Below the pieces are notes generated by a model. It was not told where the DNA came from, ran no database searches, and was given only the letters and a program-made list of their open reading frames with translations. Below, one piece after another: positions 26,250-34,692 of a stretch of DNA of 64,000 nt. Made by a program: the position numbers and the translations under genes. The DNA comes from an uncultured Blautia sp. (GTDB lineage Bacteria > Bacillota > Clostridia > Lachnospirales > Lachnospiraceae), in contig CAKRRG010000002.1 of the NCBI GenBank assembly GCA_934394545.1, forward strand, positions 1 through 64,000, written 5' to 3'. The first letter of the stretch is position 1; every line of letters starts with the position of its first letter.

Positions 26250-28676
26250 ATGAAGCAGTCATTTAACGAAAACTGGGTATGCTACAGAACCGGAGAGAAA
26301 GAAAAGGCATTTGCAGTAACGCTTCCTCATGATGCCATGCAGCTGGACGAGAGAAGCGAGACAAGTGCCGGTGGTGTGAATACAGGCTGGTATGAGGCAC
26401 AGGACTACACTTACGAGAAAACGTTTATCCTTCCAGAGAAAGCGAAAGACGAGAAAGTGATCCTGGAATTTGAAGGCGTTTACCGTAAAGCAACTGTATA
26501 TCTCAACGGAGAAAAAGTGGCATATCACTCTTACGGATACCTTGGTTTTTATGTGGATGCAACAAAATATGTAAAATTTGGGGAAGAAAATGTGATCCGG
26601 GTGGAAGTGATCAACCACGATCAGCCTAACAGCCGCTGGTATTCCGGTACCGGAATTTACCGTCCGGTGTGGTTATATACAGTGCCGAAGAAGCATCTGC
26701 GTTTTGACAGTGTAAAGATCACAACACTGGATTATAAGGAGCCGAAAATCCGTGTGGAAGCATGGCCGAATGCTGCCGGTGAGGTGAAAATAGAGATTCT
26801 GGAAAAATATAAAAATAAAGAGGTTTCCTGTGTAAATGAGACCAAGAATCATCCTTCTGAGAACATTATTGCCATGGAAATCCTTCAGGCAGAGGGCAAA
26901 TGCTCTTGTGAAATTGCCTTCCCGGGAGCAAAATTGTGGAGTCCACAGGAACCAAATCTGTATACCTGCCGTGTAACCTTTGGCGAGGATATTCAGGAAG
27001 AAACCTTTGGAATCCGTGTAGTAAGCTGTACTCCGGAAGAGGGCTTCTGTATCAACGGAAAACGTGTCCTGTTAAAAGGTGGCTGTATCCATCACGATAA
27101 CGGGCTTCTTGGTGCTTGTGCCTATGAATTTGCAGAACGCCGAAAAATCCGTATCCTTCTGGACGCTGGCTATAATGCAATCCGTTCTGCACATAACCCA
27201 TGCTCCAAAGCACTTCTTCGCGCCTGTGACGAGATGGGAATGCTTGTAATGGACGAATATATTGATGGCTGGTATATTCATAAAACCAAGTATGACTACG
27301 CAGATGAGATTCTGGATAATTATAGAAAAGACTTAAAAGATATGGTGGATAAGGACTATAATCATCCATCTGTGATCATGTATTCTACAGGAAATGAAGT
27401 GTCTGAGACTGCGCAGAAAAAGGGAATTGCCCTTACAAAATCCCTTACAGACAGACTTCATGAGCTGGATTCCACCCGCCCGGTAAGCTGCGGAATCAAC
27501 ATCTTTTTTAACTTCTTAAGCTCCATGGGATTTGGTGTTTACAGCGATAAAAAAGCAGATGAAGCTGCTGAAAATGCCAAGAAGAAAAAGGCTGTAGGAA
27601 GTGAATTTTATAATACGGTAGCCGGAATTTTTGGCGCTGGATTTATGAAAACAGGAGCAACTCTTTATCCATGTGATGTGAAAACAAGAGATGCATATGC
27701 CAATATGGATGTGGCTGGATATAACTATGGAATCAAGCGTTATCGCCATGATTTAAAGAAGTATCCCCAGCGGATTATTCTTGGAAGTGAAACCTTCTGT
27801 GCAGATGCCTACAGATTCATGCAGGAAGCAAAACGTGATAAGCGTATCATTGGTGACTTCGTCTGGGCAGCTCAGGATTATCTGGGTGAGGTTGGAATCG
27901 GCGCATGGGAATATAAGGATTATGCCCCTCGTTTTGACGGCGGCTGTGGCTGGGTAAGTGCCGGTTCAGGCCGAATTGATCTCACAGGAAAGCCTCTTGG
28001 AGAGATGGCATATACCAGAGTTGCCTTTGAACTGGAGGATTTGGCAATTGCAGTTATACCGGTTGATCACACAAAGGATGCCCATTCCCCATCTGCATGG
28101 AAAATGACAAATGCAATGGAAAGCTGGTCCTGGGATGGTTGTGACGGGAATGCTGCAAAAGTGGAAGTCTATACCCGCGCAGATCATGTGAAGCTGTATA
28201 TAAACGGTAAGTGTGTAGGCACTAAGAAGCCCAAAAATGACTGCAAGGTATTCTTTGATACAACCTATCAGAATGGAGAAATCAAGGCGGTTGCTTATGA
28301 CGCAAACGACAATATAATTGCAGAAAAGACACTGACAACAGCAGGAAAAGAGACGATTCTTGTGGCAGAACCAGAGCTTACCCGCGTGAATGCAGACACC
28401 GATCTTTGCTATGTGAGAATGCGCTACACAGATGAAAATGGACAGACAAAACCGCTGGCAAGAGGTCGAATCAGGCTTACTGTAGAAGGGGGCGAGCTTC
28501 TGGCATTTGGAAGCGCCTGCCCATACTATCCGGAAAGCTATCAGAGCAATGAGACCGATACTTATTATGGAGAAGCTCTGGCGATTATCCGTCCACAGGC
28601 TGGAGCTGGTAAAGTAGTTGTGAAAGCTGAATCTGAGCTTGGAAATGTAGAGACAGAGATTGAAATATTAGATTGA
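26250..28676 (+). CDS. GH2-family glycosidase 2
   Basis: 808 residues, cytoplasmic, paralogue of the GH2 at 11789 with the same domain plan. Acid/base in YSTGNEVSE (Glu383), nucleophile in LGSETFC (Glu514). Retaining beta-glycosidase of the beta-galactosidase / glucuronidase group; precise sugar unknown. I start at ATG 26250, 5 bp after CAGGAGG; the in-frame ATG at 26208 has no ribosome site. A GH3 gene follows after 182 bp with its own promoter. The first 78 coding bases and the last 39 recur, joined together, in a relic at 37198-37311. Confidence 0.88.
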   Translation: MKQSFNENWVCYRTGEKEKAFAVTLPHDAMQLDERSETSAGGVNTGWYEAQDYTYEKTFILPEKAKDEKVILEFEGVYRKATVYLNGEKVAYHSYGYLGFYVDATKYVKFGEENVIRVEVINHDQPNSRWYSGTGIYRPVWLYTVPKKHLRFDSVKITTLDYKEPKIRVEAWPNAAGEVKIEILEKYKNKEVSCVNETKNHPSENIIAMEILQAEGKCSCEIAFPGAKLWSPQEPNLYTCRVTFGEDIQEETFGIRVVSCTPEEGFCINGKRVLLKGGCIHHDNGLLGACAYEFAERRKIRILLDAGYNAIRSAHNPCSKALLRACDEMGMLVMDEYIDGWYIHKTKYDYADEILDNYRKDLKDMVDKDYNHPSVIMYSTGNEVSETAQKKGIALTKSLTDRLHELDSTRPVSCGINIFFNFLSSMGFGVYSDKKADEAAENAKKKKAVGSEFYNTVAGIFGAGFMKTGATLYPCDVKTRDAYANMDVAGYNYGIKRYRHDLKKYPQRIILGSETFCADAYRFMQEAKRDKRIIGDFVWAAQDYLGEVGIGAWEYKDYAPRFDGGCGWVSAGSGRIDLTGKPLGEMAYTRVAFELEDLAIAVIPVDHTKDAHSPSAWKMTNAMESWSWDGCDGNAAKVEVYTRADHVKLYINGKCVGTKKPKNDCKVFFDTTYQNGEIKAVAYDANDNIIAEKTLTTAGKETILVAEPELTRVNADTDLCYVRMRYTDENGQTKPLARGRIRLTVEGGELLAFGSACPYYPESYQSNETDTYYGEALAIIRPQAGAGKVVVKAESELGNVETEIEILD

Positions 28677-28700
28677 TTTAAAGTTCATATGCTTACCAGT

Positions 28701-28762
28701 TTTGCCAGAAACGGTTCCAAATTTGCCGAATTTTTCACAAATCCCATTCCTTTTGCTATAGT
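28701..28762 (+). promoter_or_regulatory. Promoter of GH3 gene 1 with a 21-bp direct repeat
   Basis: TTTGCCAGAAAC (28701) and TTTGCCGAATTT (28722) are 21 bp apart. Then TTCACA (28734), 17-bp spacer, extended -10 TATAGT (28757-28762). The geometry equals the promoter of GH3 gene 2 (35 bp from second repeat to -10), but the repeat sequence differs. Confidence 0.55.
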
Positions 28763-28858
28763 AAATTCAGCGGTTCAAACAGAACTGAAAGGACAGAGTA
28801 ACTATCTGAAAAGTATGTGTTTATCTGTCAAAGGAAATTTACTAGGAGGAAAGGAAAT

Positions 28859-31800
28859 ATGAAAAAGCATACCGGGAAAATCTGGCGTGGTTTGGCAACA
28901 ACTACAGCCTCACTTCTCACGATCACACTGGGCGGAAGCTCAATTGCAAATGCAAGAGTGGATTTCATTAATGCGACACTTGGAACCTCAAGCTACAAAA
29001 TCGAGCAGGGAGATTCTGACTCTGATGGCATTTATTATGAATCTGAATTTGACAATGTAGAGGATTTGGTAAAGGCTAAAGAACAGCTGGCTGCTGAAAT
29101 TTCTTCAGAAGGTTCCGTTTTATTCAAAAATACAGATCAGACCCTTCCACTTGACAAATCCAAAGAAGCTGTTACCCTCTGGGGCTTAAACAGCCATCTT
29201 CCGGGAACCGGCGGATTAATTGGTTCCTCTGTTGTGGCTGATTCAGAGGATGGTCAGATCGCTTATGGTATTGAAGAAGCTATGGATGAAAGAGGCTTCA
29301 CAGTAAATGAAACCATGAAAGGCTTTTATGCAAGTGAAACCTGCGCGCCATATTACAGAAAAGCTTCTTTCTTTGGAAATGAAGTTCCAGGCCATAGCCT
29401 TGTACCTGCTTTTTCCGCTTCTTATAATGAAGCAGATACATATACAGTAGGTGAGGTACCTGCTGAACTTTACACAGATGATATTCTGGAATCTGCTAAG
29501 GATACAACAGCAGTTGTTGTTCTTTCCCGAGACAGTTCAGAGGCGTCTGACTACAGCACAAATATGAAGGATCCTAATGGGGACAGCTTCGACACCCCGA
29601 TGTCTATCTCAGCTTACGAAAAAGAGATGATCCAGCTTGCAAAGGAAAATAGCAATGGCAAGGTGATCGTTTTGATCAACTCTGATGTTCCTATGGAAAT
29701 CCAGGAACTGAAGGATGATCCGGAGATTGGAGCAATTCTTTGGACTGGACTTCCGGGAATGAATGGATTCCTTGGAGTATGTGATGTACTTTCCGGTGAT
29801 GTAAACCCATCCGGTCATATTTCTGACACCTATGCGACCAGCTCTGTTTCATCTCCGGCAATGACTAACTTTGGTCTTTATACCTATACCAATGCCTCTA
29901 CCGCAGAAAGTGGAGCGGAACTTACAGAAGCAGATAAGGGTGACTGGTATGTTGTAGAAACAGAAGGTATCTATATTGGTTATAAATACTATGAGACCCG
30001 TTATGAAGATACTGTCCTGAATCAGGGAAATGCAGATACCACGGAAGGTTCTTCCACTGGAAAAGCATGGAACTATGAAGATGAAGTAACCTACCCATTT
30101 GGCTATGGCTTATCCTACACCACCTTTACCCAGGAGCTGGAAAGTGTAGATGTAACCGTTGGGGAAAAAGGACTGGCAAAAGTGAAGGTAACCAATACCG
30201 GTGACGTTGCTGGAAAAGACGTAGTACAGCTTTATGTCCAGACACCATACACAGAAGGCGGTCTGGAAAAAGCATCTATTCAGCTTCTTGATTTTGGAAA
30301 AACAGAGATCCTTGAGCCTGGTGAGTCCCAGACCCTGGAAATTGAGTTTGATCCGGAATATATGGCAAGCTATGATGAAAATGCTGTAAAAGAAGACGGC
30401 ACAGAGGGTGCATGGGTACTGGATTCCGGTGACTATTATTTCACAATCGGAAATGGTGCTCACGAAGCGTTAAATAATGTCCTGGCTGTAAAAACAGATT
30501 CCACAGACGATTTGCTTACAATTACAGAGGACGAAACAATCCAGCCGGAAAATGTAGTAACAATTTCCCTTGGAGAAGACAAAGAGACTTATTCTGAAAA
30601 CGTAGAAAATGCATTCCAGGATTGCGATATCAATAATCTGATTTCGGACACTGCTGAATATACCACACGTTCAGACTGGAGCAAGGGCTGGAAAGAAGTG
30701 GAAAGCATTACGCCAACAGAGGAAATGATGAAAGGTCTTACAAACTCCACCTATGAATTCACAGAGAATAATGATGAGGAAGTTGTCTGGGGAGCTGATA
30801 ATGGACTGACTACAGTTGATTTCCTCCAGTTTAACGAGGATGGAACCTATGCAGGCGTACTTCCATTATCTGATGAAAAATGGGATCTGCTTATGGATCA
30901 GCTGACTCTTGAAGAGGCTGCTAACTTTATTGAAAAAGCAGGAGATAAAAACTTTGAGAAACTGGATTCTATTTTCCTTCCGGAAGCAATCTGGTATGAC
31001 GGACCGATCGGTTACAGCTACGACCAGATTGCAGGATATGCAACCCGCTGGAATGAATCCAACTCTTCCGAGCCGACTTATGTTTCTTCAGACAACGAAT
31101 ATGCTTCCTACTCTATGAGCTCCATGCCTACAGAATCTGTAGTTGCAGCAACATTCAATAAAGAACTTGTAGAGAGAGAAGGAGAGCTCTTTGGTGAAGA
31201 TGGATTGTGGTCCAATGCCAACTCCATTGCAGCACCTGGTCTTAACATTCACCGTGCACCTTACTGCTCCAGAAATCATGAATATTATTCAGAAGATGCC
31301 ATGCTTACCAACCTGTTGGGACAGGCTGTCTGCAAAGGCGGAAAATCCAAAGGTCTTATGATGATGCCGAAACACTATATCATGAATCATCAGGAGTTAA
31401 ACCGTTCCGGTGTTTCCACATTCTTCACAGAGCAGGCTGCAAGGGAAAATGAACTCCGCGCATTCCAGGGAGCTATGGAAAATAACTATGCGCAGGGAAT
31501 CATGACAGGCTTCAACCGTCTTGGAACTGTATATTCAGGAGCTTCCGAAGCTTCACAGGTGCAGGTTGCACGTAACGAGTGGGGCTTTGAAGGCTGGATC
31601 GTAACAGATATGATCAACGGTGCTGATTACATGAACTGGAGAGATATTGTATTTGGCGGCGGTGGCGGATGCCTTACAACTTCCGCATATGAAAGCGCTA
31701 ATATTGGTTCCATGACTTCAACAGAGAACCTGAAGCTGATCGCAAAGGACTCTGCTTTCCAGAAAAAGATGAAAGAAACAATTAAATATTTCGTATATAA

Positions 31801-31987
31801 TACAGTTGCAAGTAATGATATGAATACAATTACAACCTCCACTAAATATATTCACGTTCTTACATGGTGGCAGATTGCCTTTATGGCAGCAGAGGTGGTA
31901 TTTGGGCTTCTGACACTTTTGTTTGCAGTTATGTACCTTCGAAATTCACTTCGCAAAAAGACAGTTTACGTGAAGGAGGACAAGTAA
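28859..31987 (+). CDS. Membrane-anchored GH3 beta-glycosidase with permuted domains (copy 1)
   Basis: 1042 residues. Retaining exo-beta-glycosidase (often beta-glucosidase). The domain order is swapped: the alpha/beta sandwich normally at the C-terminus comes first (about 60-370), then an Fn3-like domain (410-540), then the TIM barrel (about 650-960) with WYDGPIGY, the CSRNHEYYSED and KHYIMNHQE motifs and the nucleophile in VTDM (Asp917). Swapped GH3 enzymes are known from Ruminococcus albus and Butyrivibrio. Hydrophobic segments lie at both ends (residues 9-31 and about 1005-1028), so the enzyme should be held on the outer face. I start at ATG 28859 behind AGGAGG. A 4-TM partner follows after 1 bp. 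Confidence 0.88.
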   Translation: MKKHTGKIWRGLATTTASLLTITLGGSSIANARVDFINATLGTSSYKIEQGDSDSDGIYYESEFDNVEDLVKAKEQLAAEISSEGSVLFKNTDQTLPLDKSKEAVTLWGLNSHLPGTGGLIGSSVVADSEDGQIAYGIEEAMDERGFTVNETMKGFYASETCAPYYRKASFFGNEVPGHSLVPAFSASYNEADTYTVGEVPAELYTDDILESAKDTTAVVVLSRDSSEASDYSTNMKDPNGDSFDTPMSISAYEKEMIQLAKENSNGKVIVLINSDVPMEIQELKDDPEIGAILWTGLPGMNGFLGVCDVLSGDVNPSGHISDTYATSSVSSPAMTNFGLYTYTNASTAESGAELTEADKGDWYVVETEGIYIGYKYYETRYEDTVLNQGNADTTEGSSTGKAWNYEDEVTYPFGYGLSYTTFTQELESVDVTVGEKGLAKVKVTNTGDVAGKDVVQLYVQTPYTEGGLEKASIQLLDFGKTEILEPGESQTLEIEFDPEYMASYDENAVKEDGTEGAWVLDSGDYYFTIGNGAHEALNNVLAVKTDSTDDLLTITEDETIQPENVVTISLGEDKETYSENVENAFQDCDINNLISDTAEYTTRSDWSKGWKEVESITPTEEMMKGLTNSTYEFTENNDEEVVWGADNGLTTVDFLQFNEDGTYAGVLPLSDEKWDLLMDQLTLEEAANFIEKAGDKNFEKLDSIFLPEAIWYDGPIGYSYDQIAGYATRWNESNSSEPTYVSSDNEYASYSMSSMPTESVVAATFNKELVEREGELFGEDGLWSNANSIAAPGLNIHRAPYCSRNHEYYSEDAMLTNLLGQAVCKGGKSKGLMMMPKHYIMNHQELNRSGVSTFFTEQAARENELRAFQGAMENNYAQGIMTGFNRLGTVYSGASEASQVQVARNEWGFEGWIVTDMINGADYMNWRDIVFGGGGGCLTTSAYESANIGSMTSTENLKLIAKDSAFQKKMKETIKYFVYNTVASNDMNTITTSTKYIHVLTWWQIAFMAAEVVFGLLTLLFAVMYLRNSLRKKTVYVKEDK

Positions 31988-31988
31988 T

Positions 31989-32411
31989 ATGGGATATCTG
32001 AAAAATAAAACATTTGGTTTTTACTTAAGCTTTGTGGCTGCAATCCTTGCGCTGATCGGCTTTGTAATGTACCGCCAGGCAGGACATACAGAATCTTATA
32101 TTGAGGTTCTGCTGCTTGTAACAGTGGTTCTGCAGATTCTTGCGCTGATCGTTTTGAAGGTGGCACCTGATTTTAAGTGGACAAGCCTTCTGCTTACTGC
32201 AAATGCAATTCTGACTGCAGCAGCACTTGTAAACAGTTTTTATACACAAGTTGATTTTATTGGATATGTGGTATCAGGACTTTATGAGTTTGCGACCATA
32301 AAGAAATTCATAATTTCAGCCGTACTTATGGCACTTTCCATGGTTGCATATATTGTTTCCTCTTATTCTGGATTTCAGAAATGCACTTGTAAAGATGAGG
32401 CAGAGGCCTGA
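31989..32411 (+). CDS. Four-helix membrane protein partnered with GH3 copy 1
   Basis: 140 residues, four predicted membrane helices, cytoplasmic Cys/acidic tail. No family recognised. It begins 1 bp after the GH3 stop, with its AGGAGG site inside the GH3 gene, so the two are translated together. A paralogue at 48563 follows the second GH3 in the same way; both share a FYL/LYL start, the string IGYV-SGL near residue 90 and similar lengths. A helper for placing or stabilising the doubly anchored GH3, or a small transporter-like partner, are possibilities without direct evidence. Confidence 0.75.
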   Translation: MGYLKNKTFGFYLSFVAAILALIGFVMYRQAGHTESYIEVLLLVTVVLQILALIVLKVAPDFKWTSLLLTANAILTAAALVNSFYTQVDFIGYVVSGLYEFATIKKFIISAVLMALSMVAYIVSSYSGFQKCTCKDEAEA

Positions 32412-32448
32412 TTTATCTGCTGTAAAATATGGCACAAATTAATATTTA

Positions 32449-32509
32449 CATGGTATAATGAAAAAGCCGGAACGCCCCAAAAGGACTCCGGCTTTTGCCA
32501 TATACCATG
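32449..32509 (+). terminator. Nested hairpin: terminator inside a longer inverted repeat
   Basis: Inner stem AAAAGCCGGA (32462-32471) with TCCGGCTTTT (32487-32496) is a terminator for the GH3 operon and works in either direction. An outer perfect repeat, CATGGTATA (32449-32457) with TATACCATG (32501-32509), encloses it and touches the ribosome site of the next gene. Confidence 0.75.
32451..32459 (+). promoter_or_regulatory. Extended -10 promoter for the LytTR/AgrC-like genes
   Basis: TGG followed by TATAAT (32454-32459); no clear -35. Transcription would begin inside the hairpin, so transcripts from here would lack the outer stem, while read-through transcripts would contain it. Confidence 0.45.
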
Positions 32510-32519
32510 GAGGAAAATT

Positions 32520-33230
32520 ATGATTACCATTGCTATTGTGGAAGATGACAGAAAAAGTGCAAAAATTCTTCAGGACTACATATTACGCTATTCAAAAGAG
32601 AAACAGGAGCCGTTAGCTGTAGAATACTTTGAAAACGGCTTAAATTTTATCAGCGATTATAAAGCTAGCTGCGATATTGTACTTATGGATATTGAAATGC
32701 CTCATATGAACGGTCTTGATACCGCCAGAAAGCTGCGGGAATTTGACAGCCAGATCCCCCTTATTTTTATTACCAATATGGCGCAATATGCCATTAACGG
32801 ATATGAAGTGCAGGCGCTTGACTTTATGGTAAAACCGATTGAATATTTCAATTTTTCCTTGAAACTGGATAAAGCACTCCGAATCTGTAAAAAACTTCAT
32901 GGCTATCAGATTTACGCTCCCTCTGAGCAGGGAACTGTAAAAATCGATATTGCAGATCTGGTTTATATTGAAAGTGCGAAGCATTACCTTTATCTTCATA
33001 CAGTGCAGGAAACTTTTCGTTTGCGCAGTACTATGGGGGATTTTATAGCGCAGCTTCCACCAGGACGTTTTTCCTGCTGCAGCAAATCTTTCTGTGTGAA
33101 TCTGGAGTGGATTTCCCGTTTTCAGGGCAATTGTGTTTATGTAAATGGAGTAGAACTGAGTATATCCCGTTCCTATAAAAAATCCTTTATAGACCAAATG
33201 ACAACGTACATCAACCGGGGAGGAAACTAA
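32520..33230 (+). CDS. LytTR-family response regulator
   Basis: 236 residues. Receiver domain at 1-120 with the acidic pair (Glu8, Asp9, Asp10), phosphoacceptor in IVLMDIEMP (Asp57) and conserved Lys in MVKPIEYF. A LytTR DNA-binding domain occupies 135-232 (DLVYIESAKHYLYLHT, FSCCSKSFCVNLEWI). AgrA, VirR and LytR are relatives; such regulators bind paired 9-bp direct repeats. GGAGG precedes the ATG by 7 bp. The kinase follows after 1 bp. The target is unknown; the secreted Ig-like gene immediately downstream is a candidate. Confidence 0.9.
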   Translation: MITIAIVEDDRKSAKILQDYILRYSKEKQEPLAVEYFENGLNFISDYKASCDIVLMDIEMPHMNGLDTARKLREFDSQIPLIFITNMAQYAINGYEVQALDFMVKPIEYFNFSLKLDKALRICKKLHGYQIYAPSEQGTVKIDIADLVYIESAKHYLYLHTVQETFRLRSTMGDFIAQLPPGRFSCCSKSFCVNLEWISRFQGNCVYVNGVELSISRSYKKSFIDQMTTYINRGGN

Positions 33231-33231
33231 C

Positions 33232-34512
33232 ATGGCAATTTATGAAATATTATCTTCATCTACCAGTGAGATAGTGGGAATTATCTGCTTTATCATTCAG
33301 TTGTTTATAGCGGAAGCGATGTTCTTTTTCCATCTTGAAAAAAGGGAACACTTCTGGCTGCGTCTGCTTGGAGGTGGAATTGCCTGTATGCTTTTTGGAG
33401 TTACGCTGCCAATTGTAATTGGCCAATATATAAGCGGAATTCGAACCTTTATTGTGCTTGTTTTTATGCAGCTTTACATGTGGTTTTGCTTTAGGCGTTC
33501 TTTTCTGGATATTTTATTTTGTACAATTGGAGCTTTTACTGTACAGAATCTTGGAAGTAATATTCAGGTGCTGATTTGTATCGTGACAAAAACTTCCTTT
33601 AAGAAGATTTCCATGGAAATGGTCGTTGGATTTACCATTGTATATATTATTTGCTATTTTACCTGTGCAGCGAAAATAAAAAATTTTCCCAATATCAGCC
33701 AGAACAGAGTCCGTGTACTGATGGCAGCCATTATTTCCTTATGTGTCTGCTGGCTCCTTCAAAGCTGGCTGATCAGTGAAAAGCTGGATATGGTTATGGT
33801 GTGCCGTGTTCCATTTGTCTTCTGCTGTATTTTATCTCTTTTTATGCAGTTTGGGCTTCTGGAGCAGTCACGGCTCAATGAAGAAAATCTGGCGCTTGAG
33901 CAGTTGATAAAGGAAAATGCAAAACAGTATGATTTGTCAAAGAAAACAGTAGAAATTATTAACATGAAATGTCATGATCTTAAGCACCGGATTCTGGAAC
34001 TGGAACAAGCCGGAGATGCAGATCATGGCCAGCTGGAAGAGATACGCAAAGCAGTGGATATTTATGATGGGCTTGCGAAAACAGGCTGCCAGCCATTGGA
34101 TATTATTCTTTCAGAAAAGAATCTTCTTTGTGAAAAATATCAGATTAAGTTTTCATATATGATTGATGGAGAGAAGCTTACTGGTATTAAATCGGGAGAT
34201 ATCGCTGCTATATTCGGAAATGCCTTAGACAATGCTATTGAATGTGCAGCGGAACTTCCAGTTGAAAAGAGGATTATCAGCCTTATTGGATATGCAAGAC
34301 AGGATGTAATGGGAATTCATATAGAGAATTATTGTGAGAATGAACTGAAATTCCGTGATAGACTTCCGGTAAGTACCAAAGGGGACGATAATTATCATGG
34401 CTTTGGCATGAAAAGTATTCAATATGTGGTGGAAAAAAATGGCGGAAATCTTGTGGTGAATCTGGAGGATAAGATTTTCAGTGTGGATATTATTTTTCCA
34501 GTTCTAGATTAG
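33232..34512 (+). CDS. AgrC-like sensor kinase (GHKL ATPase)
   Basis: 426 residues. Five to six membrane helices in the first 200 residues, then a coiled dimerisation helix with the phosphoacceptor His in KCHDLKHR (His248) and a GHKL ATPase domain (NALDNAIECA, GFGMKSIQYVVEKNGG). This is the class that pairs with LytTR regulators and often senses peptides. No peptide precursor or processing gene is visible in the vicinity. It starts 1 bp after the regulator stop. Confidence 0.9.
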   Translation: MAIYEILSSSTSEIVGIICFIIQLFIAEAMFFFHLEKREHFWLRLLGGGIACMLFGVTLPIVIGQYISGIRTFIVLVFMQLYMWFCFRRSFLDILFCTIGAFTVQNLGSNIQVLICIVTKTSFKKISMEMVVGFTIVYIICYFTCAAKIKNFPNISQNRVRVLMAAIISLCVCWLLQSWLISEKLDMVMVCRVPFVFCCILSLFMQFGLLEQSRLNEENLALEQLIKENAKQYDLSKKTVEIINMKCHDLKHRILELEQAGDADHGQLEEIRKAVDIYDGLAKTGCQPLDIILSEKNLLCEKYQIKFSYMIDGEKLTGIKSGDIAAIFGNALDNAIECAAELPVEKRIISLIGYARQDVMGIHIENYCENELKFRDRLPVSTKGDDNYHGFGMKSIQYVVEKNGGNLVVNLEDKIFSVDIIFPVLD

Positions 34513-34560
34513 ATCGTGTCTGAAAAATCATTCACGCAAATTGTGACGCACATCTTGCAG
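34511..34560 (+). repeat. Copy of a dispersed intergenic repeat
   Basis: TGTCTGAAAAATCATTCACG and the following CGCAAATTGTG resemble the element at 61613-61684 (TGTTTGAAAA, CGCAAAGTGGGG). It lies directly after the kinase stop codon. Confidence 0.4.
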
Positions 34561-34598
34561 AAAGCCTTTTTTATTGCCTGAAAGTTAATAAGATAAAG

Positions 34599-34654
34599 GA
34601 GACTAGTCTCGTCTCGTTTTCTGAATTGACTCTGATTGTGATTTTGCCTATAAT
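34599..34654 (+). promoter_or_regulatory. Strong promoter with upstream palindrome
   Basis: TTGACT (34626-34631), 17-bp spacer, TATAAT (34649-34654), a near-consensus sigma-A promoter. A perfect 12-bp palindrome GAGACTAGTCTC (34599-34610) lies 15 bp upstream and may be an operator. Confidence 0.7.
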
Positions 34655-34692
34655 GAAATTAAAAAGATAAATACATTGAAGGGGGAAAGTGT

